Source: Hysterangium stoloniferum
Lineage: Eukaryota; Basidiomycota; Agaricomycetes; Hysterangiales; Hysterangiaceae
Assembly: GCA_015178975.1 (NCBI GenBank)
Contig: WHVD01000005.1
Location: 1,116,001 to 1,180,000, forward strand
Direction of reading: 5' to 3'
Length of the DNA: 64,000 nucleotides
The notes below the pieces were generated by a model that had not been told where the DNA came from, made no database searches, and saw only the letters and a program-made list of their open reading frames with translations. Made by a program: the position numbers and the translations under genes. This document shows positions 53,511-64,000 of this stretch, in pieces (position 1 is the stretch's first letter; each line of letters opens with the position of its first letter).

Positions 53511-54743
53511 ATTCAGGGGATTCTCTTAGATAGCTCAATATATGCTATAGTGTCACAGAGCTTCAACAATAAAACAAGCAAAGGTCCAGTAATTTAAATA
53601 CTGATAGATTAATGAGCTCCACTATTAAGCTTAAACAACTCAAATCAATGCTTATTTTGATTATTGAAAGGTTCAATAGAACTGTGTATGACTCTTTTAG
53701 CAAATACAAGAACTATTCCTTGAGAATAGGGGCTAGAAGCTGAATATATGCGCAGTAACTTAGCAGAGACTTGATATAAAGCTTTGGATTCTTGTATGCT
53801 TATTTGTAACTATTAATAGTTATTTAACAAGGTGTTAAATAATTTATTAATAGAGAAAATAATTTGTATTGGATTATCTGAGTGCTTGTACTTGATTAAT
53901 CTAGTATTGGCAGGGAATTTCAGTAAGGATACTTAGATACTTATTAGGTTTATTATCTAATTAATAAGCCTAAAGGGTAGCTGTGAGGCTGGGGGAACTT
54001 AGATGATTAGCTAAGTTCAAGAGTTGCTGACAAAGATTCAAGATTCTGCAAGTGTAGGTGCTTGCAGTTAGTGTATCAGACTAAGGCTATTATTGTTCTT
54101 AGGATGATTAGATACATAAACTTCTGAGCTGTGCAGTAAAATATGTGTGTGATAGATGATTTTATTGGAAACTTGGCCCTCCTTATATATATTTTGATAA
54201 CTAAATGATTAGCTAATTATTTAGTTTATGAGGTCACTAGTTAGATCATAATGACCTCATATTCTACTTATTATTTACCCTTTATTTATCACATGATTCC
54301 CCTCTCTGAGACAAGGGTTCTAACCTCTTGCTTGAACATGAAGGTTCAAGGCCGTGGTCCTGGGATGGAAGCAAATGATGAGTCGGCGGAATCAATTAAT
54401 GAGTCGGGTAGTCACATCCGTGACTTGTGTGACATCCCGACACCGGAGGCTTATCTAATAAGTCACGTGACTCCAAAAATTGCGCAGACAAGTCTGCAGC
54501 AAGGTGCCGAAAAGCAATAACTAAGTAAATAAAATATAAATAATTAGTTAAAAATTATAATAAATTAATTAAGTAATAATAGCATAATATGAGTCCATAT
54601 ATGCTATTATTTATGCGAAGTTAAAAGGAATAAGGCCTATTTTTCACAATAAACATAATAAAAATACAATAAAAATTCGAGAAAATATTAAGTAATTCAA
54701 AGAAAATTAAGAGAACATTATGAGATAATGCTGATACCTCACA
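53497..54743 (-). repeat. LTR-C, copy 2, inverted
   Basis: Reverse complement of LTR-C copy 1 over about 1.2 kb, ending GCTGATACCTCACA on plus. No target duplication (CTCCG against ACTAT), so at least one boundary is a rearrangement. Confidence 0.8.
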
Positions 54744-57700
54744 ACTATATCATGGATATCATGAGTCTCTTGGAGATATCAGACTCCATGAGCACATTGT
54801 TAGGAGTCGTGACAACTCACCGGCAATGCCAAGGTCTGGTGGAGCACCCTGGACCGTGAACATTGCACTGACTTCAGTCGATCTCACGGATCATTCCTTT
54901 GGGGCATTGTAGAGGGATTACTTGGAACTCATTGGCACGAATCCTTAGCTTTAGAATGGGAAGCCATGAAATTTCGACAAGCCGGCCACAATTGTGAGAC
55001 ACCCATTCACTACATTCAACAGAGAATTAAGCTTTATTGATTCTTGTATGGGTTCCACCAAAATTGAAAGGATGAAATGTGCAGACTCATCCTGATGCTG
55101 CCCACGGAATGGCTTTATCTTCTACAAGGACAACCCATTGACGACATCATGAGCTTGCAGACTTATGCTAACAATCTACAAGAGGCTCTGATTAATACTT
55201 GGGTCCAAACACATTGAGAGCGTTATCAGTTTCAGAAGCCCAGAGTCATGATCGCCGAACAGGAAGAGTCAGATCCCTGGCATGAGGAAGAACACTCTAG
55301 AGGAATCAACCCCACTAATCATGGTCACATCCTTCTCAGTGAAGCCAAAGATAAAACCATCCTTAGGAGATCTAATGCAAAACAGGGTAAGAAACACGGC
55401 AAGTTCTTTTTCGAACAAAGTGACAAGAAAAGTGTCGCTAAACCCCTGAAGGAGTGCTGGATCTGCGGGAGTTTGGAAGATTGACTGCTCTCATGCAGGT
55501 AGGATGTTGCATTATGTCTCTATTAACAAATGCTCCATGCAAAACCCAACCGAGGAGGCAGAGGATCAGAGGGCTTATGAAACGGTTTATGGATTAAGCA
55601 TACAGGGACAAGTACATAACATTGATGAGGAATCGATTTTCATTTCTGTCTACCTTCCTCGATCAGAGGATGATGTTGTTTTAAATGTGAGTTCACCTTC
55701 AAATGAGAATGAAGCATCGCAAGTCTATATTTCTATATCAGACTGTGATTTCCTCAAGAAAGGAGACTGGCTGGATGCTTATCATCAGAACTGCAAAGGT
55801 CTGACTGAGACGGGAGCCTTATTGCGATCTGAACCTCCTACCATTGAGGAAATTGTCAATGAGGAAGTATTTGCGAACCGATCTAAGGAAATAAGTCAGA
55901 CCTACATTATAGAAGACCCCTTTGAGTTAGAGGGATAGGAGGAGGAGAACTTCCCCTTCGACCCAGGACAGTTACCCAACCTAATTCCTTGTGAGGAGTC
56001 AGACTCTGAAGCAGACGACTCTGTTCCGAACGCTACGCCTGAGGTACCTTACGGTAGATGTGTCAGGAGGAATGTCAAACTGGCCACAAGAAAGGAAGGC
56101 AAAAGACCCAGGGTCCAATACCCTCAATCCAGTCGGCTTATGAAGGAGAATTTGACCATCATTTACTGCAGAAGGGATCCCCTGGGTGGATACTCCAGTA
56201 TTGGGATCTCAGCATTACACATCTATGGATGCGTAGGGAACTCAGAAGCCTCTAGTCCTATTAAAATCAGGCTGGATGCTGGAGCTGACCTCTCCTTAAT
56301 TTCAGAGGATTTCTATAAGGAACTAGAGGACCGCCACAAGCTCAAGCAAGGACTCAAGTTGCACCTTGTGCAGCTTACTGGTAATGCTAAGGTCTTAAAA
56401 TACGTCAATGTCCCCATTTACCTCGAAGATGACACCAGTATGCTCCCCAAATTTACCACCTAAACGTACATTGTCTGAGGCATGACTGTACTGATTCTTC
56501 TTGGGGAGAATTTTCACATGAACTATGAGATTGGGACACTACAAGACCAGCTGTTGGGCTCTAGATTGATTCTACCAGGGAGGGTGGGGTCTATCCCAGC
56601 CAGTTCCTCCAAGGAGCCGCAGCCTTTAGCCTTCTCAATTAGAAAAATCCCCTTGAGGAACTAGCCAATGACTCACCTGAATTGACTTCCAAACCAGACA
56701 AAGGGGTGCGTACTGAAAGAGTCACATGAGCCCTACAGGATTGTACTATAGAGCCAGAATCAGCTCAATTAGTACCAATCTTTGTTGGAGATCTTATCAG
56801 CGACCAGTGGATAGTCGAGGGAGTTGTCTTGCAGAATGACGATGGAAGTATACTAGCCACTCCCACCACTGCTATCTCTAGGGAATGTGCCGTGATATCT
56901 CTCGCTAACCCCTTGCCGACACCAGGAATCATTAGACAGGGGGAAACCATTGGATTAATTCACGACACAAACAAATGGGATCAGACGCCTAGATCTTCAA
57001 CTGAGAAGGCATCGATGCAGTCAACGGCAACCAAGAGCACCTTGTAAAGAGCCTATCAAGAATAGAAGAGGAGCATGTCCTTAACCCTCGACCTTCCAGA
57101 CAGCCCCCAGAACGGGAACTCACAGACGATTCCGACCCGGCAGGCCCTAAAATGTCAGAGGTTGCCACCACAGAAACATTTCATGCAGAGGACCTACATA
57201 AGTTGGTTACAGTAACTTAGGACCTGATATTCCTACTGACATCTCCTCTCACTTGGAGTTGGTATTAACTAGGAATGTCCAAGCCTTTGGAGTAGATGGG
57301 CATTTAGGACAAGTAGACATCAAAGTCAATGTCCCATTGAAAGAAGGCATGCAACCTATTTCAATGTCAATGTTTCCAAGTTCCCCAGCCAATAGGAAGG
57401 TCATTGATGAACAAATGGATACTTGGTTTCAACAGGGAGTAATCGAACTGTCCAAAAGTCCTTGGGGGGCGCCAGCCTTTGCCATCTATCGCAACAGGAA
57501 ACTGGGAGTGGTGATTGACTATAGGAAGTTGAACAGCCTAACAGTTCCCGACGAATTCCCATTGCCACGCCAGTCTGAGATCATGCAAGCGCTTTCAGGA
57601 TCCAATATCCTATCTTCCTTTGACGCATTAGCCAGCTTTACCCAACTTGAAATGTTAGAAGAAGACAAACTGAAGACCGCCTTCAGATCCCATCGAGGAC

Positions 57701-57952
57701 TGTGGCAATTCAGGAGAATGCCCTTTGACTTCATAATGGACCCTCTATATTCCAGAGAGTTATGCAAACCGTACTTGCACCTTACTTATGGATATTTTGC
57801 CTAGTTTATATTGACGACATCGTGATCTTTTCTAAGACATGGGACAATCATTTAGAGCATCTAGACCAGGTTCTACAAGCCATAATTGCAGCAGGAATCA
57901 CTCTCTTTCCCAAAAAATGCTACGTTGGGTATAACTTGATTCTATTACTAGG

Positions 57953-58580
57953 TGTGAGAGGTATGGCGAAATACACTCAGGAAATATAGTCGGATGAGCT
58001 CTTACTATATCTCCTTTATTATTTCTATTTTCTCTCTTCTATTATATCTATAATTAGTTCGACGACCTATGTATGCGGTACATCGACTCTTGTGGGCGCA
58101 CACGCAGACTTATGTATTCTAGCGCCCGTAGTTTAGAACTCAGACACTTTTTACACTGCAACCACGACTTACCCAGACACCCGTTAGTGTCCTGTAAGTT
58201 GTGATTGGTGTATCGTCTCGACCATCACAGACGGGCTTTAGCTACTCATTCAAACTGAGTTTCGAACTGTATCAGTCGAAACTCAATCCCTATCTCAACT
58301 AGCGTGGACTACATCCATGCTACTCTATTATTCGACTCTTTAACTACTCTACTTGCACTCGAGCAGTTATCCAGAATCACACTTAACCAGTCGATTCTGC
58401 TTATTCGTTCTAGCTATCTACCTTACTTTAGATAGCTATTTCTCTCTACCGTATTGAACTAAATAGTCAATACGCGTTCGGTCCGTATTAGACTTAGACA
58501 GTCAATACATCATGGTATCGTACTTCAACGGTCGATATTCTTCGTATATAGAATGGTTAGAACTTCTACCACTCTTCACA
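57953..58580 (+). repeat. Solo LTR-B, copy 2 (628 bp)
   Basis: TGTGAGAGGTATGGCG ... CCACTCTTCACA, flanked by CTAGG (57948-57952; 58581-58585). Removing it joins LILLLG to YKVSRLSF in the Gypsy-2 reverse transcriptase frame. Confidence 0.9.
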
Positions 58581-60002
58581 CTAGGATATAAGGTGTCTAG
58601 ACTCAGTTTTTTGACCCATCAAGAAAAGGTCACTGCCATACTAGAACTAGCTACACCTTCCAAGATAGCAGATCTTCAATGTTTCCTCGGGATGGTTCTG
58701 TACTTCTCCGCTTACATACCATTTTATTCCTGGATGGTTGCTCTGCTCTTCAACCTCTTAAAGAAAGGAGTCTGTTGGACTTGGGATTCCGAACACGCCT
58801 GAGCTTTTGAAGACATCAAGGTTGCATTGAGCTCTGCTCCAGTACTCGGATACCCCGTGAGTGGCATGCCTTATTGGCTATACACAGACACTTTGGACTT
58901 CACGCTGGGATGTTGTCTCCAACAAATCCCCTTGAGTACCTGACTGCGCTAGTCACGCAAGAGATGACCTCTTACCAATCATAGCAGATTCCTACAACCG
59001 GAATGACAATGAGACGTTATGGGAGAACAAACCAGCGGAAAAGGCCATCTTTCTCACGCATCACGAGTTAGTTGAACCAATTGGAACGATGGAAGAGGTC
59101 CCCCAAACGAAATGGGATTTGCACAACCTCCCCAGAAATGATGAAATTGATGAGGCAAACTTTACTCTCTCGAACCCCCAATTGCTTATAGAAATCGATG
59201 AGAATTATGCTAAGGAACTTCGTGATGGATATTAGAAAGATCCCACCTTCAGAAATCATTACACCACCGATCCCATTTCCCCAAATATGGTAGCTACCCC
59301 TTCGCACTATTTCATTGGCAAGAATAAGCTATTGTTCTTTTGAGATTTGGACTGGAAAAGTCGAATCTGCGTACCTAGCAGCATGATGTCAACCATACTC
59401 AAATTGATACATGACAACCCCTTTGAAGGAGCTCATGCAGGCAGTCACAGACTTTTTCAGCTGATGAAGGACCAGTTTTTCTGACCGAGGATGTTGCAGG
59501 ACTGCATGGTGTATGCTCGCAGCTGTGACATATGCCAGAAAACTAAGGTTGATCATTCTGCTCGACAAGGAGCTCTTCGACCCACAGATGTACCCTTAAG
59601 GCCATTTGAGGTTGTTTCAATGGACCTGATTACTGGATTGCCACCTTCTGCAGAGGGTGCTTACTCAGCCATCTTTGTCACTGTGGATAAACTCATGCGT
59701 TTTTTAATTTGTGAGCCCACAACTTCAGATCTATCTGCAGAAGGATTCGTGTGAATCTTTGTGAATAAAGTAGCCGCTCCTTTTGGCCTACCCTCAAGGA
59801 TAATCTGTGATCGAGACAAGAGATGGATCTGTAGGTTCTGGACAGAGGTCTGCAAGGTATAAGCAAATGCTCAGAGCATACTGCACCTCTTCGAAAGAGG
59901 AATGGTCTAAATGGACTCAGGTGGTGGCTCATCCTATAATTTAATGGTTCAGAATTCAACAAGCTACACACCAGTGTAAGTTTGTTACTAGGAATATACC
60001 TA

Positions 60003-61360
60003 ATAACCTGCATGCAACGGTCAAGTCTTTATGACGGTCACTGACACAGTCGTTCTTGAAACCAGTCTATAACCAAACACACTCGGAGCGAGAGGCTAGA
60101 GATCGGACCGTGGATGATGTAAATGAAGATGAATACAAAAGGCTGACGTAAGCCCAATGTCGTAGAATGTAGAACTTCAACAATAAGAGACACTACAGTA
60201 TCCCTTACTGGCCGTAGGAGTGAGACTGAGAGTAAGACTTAAGAGATTGTCCTTAAGAATGAGCTTCGAAATGAGATACAACGAAATTGCTTGTTCAATA
60301 GTGGGCAAAAGAGAGGCCCTTATATATATGAGAGAGCACAGGTCAAATCAAACATCTACAAACAATGACACAATAATGATGTGATATGGTTTGAGTCATC
60401 TCTGAGTCATCACAATAGGAGTGTTAGTAAAGCTGTGAAAAATAATAGGGGGAGGCTGCGCTGAACAATAAGAGAATGACAAACAAAAGATGAGATCAGA
60501 CATGTGATATGGATAAATGGGGAAACACAATAGAACAATAGGGGAAGTGAGTCAGACAATAGGGATGATGGAGTAATAGAAGTGATGGCTGATGAAACAT
60601 CGATGATATGAGTTAGAAACACTCAAGAATCCCATGATAATGCATCACCCTCAAATGCTATGCTTTATTTCAAAATCTTGACAATATTACCAATTGATGA
60701 ACCAAGATTGGATGTATCCTGTTCCTAGTTTTGCAGTATAAGGAGGGGACACAATCAATCACCATTTTAGAACCAGGTGGTGAGTAGGCTCCACAACCAC
60801 GCAAGGAACACGAATCGATGACGACCTCGACGAGGCTCTACTTGACTTTCCTCTGGAACCGGGGTTGTGAATAACTTGGGTCCTCTGTGATCTCCTATTG
60901 GAGTGAACGTTGCCATGTAACAGATTCCCGATGACAGTGGGGAACAGTCCTGCTGGAACACTCGATTGAATCAATAGTGGAGGATTTCGGAGGAGCCATC
61001 ATAGTGTTGTATACGAATGAAGGCAGGATCGTCTGGAGCATATGGGAGTCGAATACCTTGTCGATGGAGGAAACAATGGTATTTCTTGGAGGAGCATGAG
61101 TGGGCTGGTAGGGGTTTGGGAATGATGTCTGAGGATGAGGAGAAACGAGATGTTATTGGCTGGAGTTCTATTTGGGAGTGAAGAGTCAGTTTTGAGTAGG
61201 AACTGAGGGTTACTTTGGAGGACGATGCAGTGTTGAACATGATGGAGTTTTGGTTGTCTGTTTGATGAAACTGATTTGGCTGTGTAGAAGTCGTCTTGAG
61301 TGCCAAAGTATATATAAGAATTTGTGCTTGTGATGTGACTTGAAACTATTGCCATATAGG
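60003..61360 (-). mobile_element. Unclassified insert in Gypsy-2 integrase (about 1.36 kb)
   Basis: Integrase reading (MLRAYCTSSKEEW; NSTSYTP) stops near 60000 and resumes at FLLMGYLLRGMSRCL near 61395. The insert has a minus-strand TATA-like string (CATATATATAAGGGCC near 60320). Overlapping minus frames at 60971-61355 have no recognised motif. The ends are weakly similar when inverted (AACCTGCATGCAA against AACCTATATGGCAA), which might be terminal inverted repeats. Class uncertain. Confidence 0.4.
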
Positions 61361-62095
61361 TTACTTTCCGATTGAACTCTCTACACCGGCCTTTTTGCTA
61401 ATGGGATACTTACTGAGAGGAATGTCTCGCTGCCTAGGAGGGGATGACCCTGTGGTTCCCAGGGAATTGTTGGATAGCCCTTTAGCTGACCAATGGATCT
61501 TAGAATTGGAAAACCATCGACAGGTGGCATGGGATTTGATTGCACGAGCACAAGAAATGCAAGCTTGCAGCTACAATAAGAAAAGGAGATCGGTGGAAGA
61601 TATCTCAGAAGGAGATTATGTTTTAATCAATCCCCATTCCCTCGAGCTTGTCGAAGCCAAAGGACCTGGGAGGAAACTTATATAAAGACGGATAGGACTG
61701 TTTGAAGTCTTGGAGAAGATCAATCCTCAAGTCTTTCGACTCCGCATTCCCTCGGAATACCAACTACACCCAGTGATCAACTGAGACCATCTTAAAAAGT
61801 ACCATCTCTCCCCCAAGGAATTTGGATCAAGGGTGCTACTCGAGAATCCTCAGAAACTAGACCGTAATGATGAGGAGTAGGAAGTATGTAGAAGCTATAG
61901 TAGAACACAAAAAGCATCGAAATCAACTCCTTTTCCAAGTTCGATGGAAAGGATATGGACCAGAAGAGGACACCTGGTTAAATGGCAACGACCTTCGTAA
62001 TGCCCTGTTACAACTGTATCGCAACCTGACAGTCCCTGAGGTTATCACTGCCTATTGATGTTTCAAGTCAGTGTTCAAGTCATTGCATTGGAAAC

Positions 62096-62747
62096 TGTTG
62101 GACTCCCGACGCTGATGTATGCTTTCACGGTGATCAAACTCCATTTTATGCCCCCATCAAAATATACTCGTACTATCTGGTTAAACTCTGATATGTCCCT
62201 TTTTATTATGATGATCCATTCTACTCTATGTTTCACATATGTCTATATACTTGTAACCCTCGGACTATTTCCTTTTCTCATAATTCCACTCTTGGTTAAT
62301 TCACGGCCTCCGAACTAATTGTAACCTTCCCGTTCCTAGTCAAGCTTATTTGTCAATACTGTTTTCCGCTCTTCTCCTAGTTAGTATTTTCTAGACACGG
62401 AATACTTGTATATGAACCCACTGTAGTTGTAGTTACTAGGCAATCAGAATATTGACTCAGAATACCCTCATACATCTCTAGAAGTTGCATACTAAGTATT
62501 CCACCCTCTGCCTTTGTGTGCGCTCACCCACTCTCAGTCCCCGACCCCTTGGCCCGACACTCAACTTATCCTTCAGTCCTGATCGGTAACTCACTGAGAG
62601 GTACTCATTAGGACTAGTCTCCGCCCATCCAAAATTTAAGGACACCCAACGGTTATTTGCAAGGGTGCAGCACATAAGCTGAAGCCAAGTCCTTCCAATC
62701 AGTCCCCCGTCAGCCTACCGGCATTAGTCAGTTTTCAGTTCTTAACA
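62096..62747 (+). repeat. LTR-D, putative LTR (652 bp)
   Basis: Starts TGTTGGACTCCCGACGC and ends CAGTTCTTAACA. Near the end AAGCTGAAGCCAAGTCCT and the preceding GGGTGCAGC are shared with LTR-A, so it is a diverged relative. No target duplication. It may be the 3' LTR of Gypsy-2 or, more likely, the 5' LTR of the element that follows. Confidence 0.5.
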
Positions 62748-62987
62748 CGCCCCCACTCTTTTCAGAGCTTACAAAACTATTTATCGAATCTAATGATCAT
62801 TTTACCTTCTCACGACGATGACACTGTTTATTTACTTTTAACTCTACTCTTCACTATTCATCCCCCTTGGCCTTTTACCTCAATAACTGAGCAGAGCTTA
62901 AAATTAATATAAGATATGTAAATCCACTAAAGAAAATTTTATCCCCCTGTCTCTTCCCTCCACGTCAACCTCACAAGTCAGTACACT

Positions 62988-63912
62988 ATGTCACAGGAAC
63001 AACAACCCAAACCCAAGTTCCCCAACTTCAAAAGAATACCGCGACCTCAACCTATCAATACTTCTACCATGTCGTCTTGTACTGAAAATGTTGAGCACTG
63101 TACAGGTAATTCTGGGATTCCACCATTGATGCACTCTACCTTGCAGGACAACACGGCAGAAACCTCCACCAGCTCAGGGAGTGGAACTGTTTTTACTCCA
63201 TATACTCCTCTCCCCAGACCCCAACTCCCCAACTTTAAAAGGATACCTCAGCCCCAAACGACGGTTCCTCCTTCCCCACCACCTCGAACAGAGATTGTCG
63301 AGCACTTGGGGGAGGCCTCTTATCCACATATCCTATACAGATGGACTCCATCCCAAAAGCTGCACCCCCGTCCTCTGGCACTTGGGGGGCTCCCATGGGA
63401 ACATAGAGTGAAACCCCCCCACCCCCTCATAGTATCTTCCCTTCCACCAAAGAGGAGATCAGGAAAAAATGGCAGTCTGACGCTTTCTCTGTGCAAGTTC
63501 AGGAGGAACTAAAAATGCTCAAGAGGAAGAGGAGGGAGGAGTACTTAGAAGGACAGCAAAATATGGGTGCTAGGGATAATGTCCCCTCAAAGCAGACATG
63601 GCAGGAATGGAGGAGAATGGAAGGAAGCAACAACCCTTCAGCCATTGCTCCCCCCCTGGGCCATAAGTGGACAGATTTCACTGAGATGGACTGCAGTGAT
63701 GGGGGCACGCTATGTGTTTGGAGTGTGGGACAGAAAAGCAGGAAAGGAAAGGACGGTGTCACCTTCTACGCTTGGGACAGAGTACAGAGGATCAAACTAC
63801 AAAGCATTGCATTATGACACAGGGACAGAGTTGCACTACCTCCCAGACCTCCTTCTCAACGTGGACCCCAGGAATGAACCTACCGGATGAAGCCCATCGA
63901 CTTCTCATCTGA
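62988..63912 (+). pseudogene. Putative gag of a further LTR element, frameshifted
   Basis: ATG 62988, 240 bases after LTR-D, opens MSQEQQPKPKFPNFKRIPRP. The FPNFKRIPRPQ motif recurs as LPNFKRIPQPQ. The frame slips in a C-run near 63412 and continues as EEIRKKWQSDAFSVQVQEEL and KRKRREEYLEGQQNMG, then slips again to YVFGVWDRKAG and LPDLLLNVDPRNEPTG. Position after an LTR and Lys/Arg/Gln-rich composition suggest gag. No zinc knuckle lies within the window. Confidence 0.45.
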
Positions 63913-64000
63913 CTCAGAGGATGACTGACCACACTACCCCACCTATGACGACAAGTACCTCGGCACTGACTGCCATGAAGGTTTTTTACTTCCTGACAAT

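Larger units (their letters stand above)
54744..62058 (+). mobile_element. Near-complete but dead chromodomain Gypsy element (Gypsy-2)
   Basis: Plus strand, in order: gag (WEAMKFRQAGHNCETPIHYI, MLPTEWLYLLQGQPIDDIMS, incomplete zinc knuckle CWICG; 54900-55490), protease (RLDAGADLSLISEDFY; 56270), reverse transcriptase (SPWGAPAFAIYRNRKLGVVI, DYRKLN, SSFDALASFTQLEM, LWQFRRMPF, and YIDDIVIFSKTW with the catalytic YIDD at about 57810), RNase H remnants, integrase (CDICQKTKVDHS; SMDLITGLPPSAEGAYSAIF; 59520-59700) and a chromodomain (LFQVRWKGYGPEEDTW; 61940-61980). Stops and frameshifts occur throughout. It is split by solo LTR-B copy 2 at 57953-58580 and by a 1.36 kb insert at about 60003-61360. 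The 5' LTR is gone; LTR-C copy 2 abuts gag. Confidence 0.85.

Noticed and set aside
54251-54520. Frame with RGPGMEANDESAESINESG
   Set aside because: Lies wholly inside LTR-C copy 2; the matching frame in copy 1 (50534-50890) is also LTR sequence.
1-64000. CRISPR arrays, bacterial operons, biosynthetic gene cluster
   Set aside because: Repeats present are eukaryotic transposon or minisatellite types; genes are intron-rich fungal genes of unrelated functions with no backbone synthase.

Overview
The window looks like nuclear DNA of a basidiomycete fungus, probably an Agaricomycete. Its genes are split by many short GT-AG introns of about 50-70 bases. Housekeeping proteins are of fungal type: a TBL1/Sif2 WD40 protein, a DCAF11-like WD40 protein, an Rsc9-like subunit and an H3K9-type SET methyltransferase. 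Chromodomain-bearing Gypsy elements, Copia elements and Tad1-like LINE remains are all present. No rRNA or tRNA gene could be supported.

Layout. Bases 1-41,000 are mostly genic. In order they hold: the 3' part of a four-helix membrane protein (1-1137); a small Mug135-like gene (1765-2395, minus); a dead Dus2-type tRNA dihydrouridine synthase gene broken by a MITE (2588-3563); a short-chain dehydrogenase remnant (3590-4150, minus); a large SET-domain histone methyltransferase gene (4265-8365, minus); and a run of decayed genes (8581-13370: a zinc-ribbon-like protein, a zinc alcohol dehydrogenase and a KAR/HSD17B-like reductase). After these come intact genes: TBL1/Sif2 (13979-16366), a mitochondrial Bax-inhibitor-1/GHITM-like protein (16593-18015), DCAF11 (18799-21584), two unknown minus-strand genes (21778-22581 and 22681-23406), a 0.9 kb tandem duplication carrying twin cysteine-rich secreted peptides (24378-26211), an RCC1-repeat protein (26656-28038), a two-helix membrane protein (28197-28832), Rsc9 (29555-31590), a MATE transporter (32167-34540), an FBXO21-like F-box protein (34732-36699), and a paralogue of the two-helix protein (40035-40720).

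From about 41.7 kb to the end the window is a nested retrotransposon graveyard. It contains a LINE 3' end, three degenerate chromodomain Gypsy elements (two on the minus strand, one on the plus), the possible start of a fourth LTR element, a small gag-only Copia element with 129-bp LTRs, and solo LTRs of at least three families. Many insertions keep perfect 5-bp target duplications (GTTGT, CGTTT, GTACC, CCCCA, GCGGA, CTAGG), so their order can be read. For example, LTR-A sits inside the gag-only Copia, which sits inside a Gypsy integrase. Two very AT-rich inserts of unknown origin also lie here.

Functionally, the intact genes serve chromatin and transcription (H3K9 methylation, Set3/NCoR-like corepressor, RSC remodelling), ubiquitin ligase substrate choice (DCAF11, FBXO21-like), mitochondria and transport. 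They do not form a pathway cluster. The less ordinary items are the duplicated secreted-peptide locus, the paralogous membrane-protein pair that shares an upstream DNA block, the gag-only Copia element and the AT-rich inserts.
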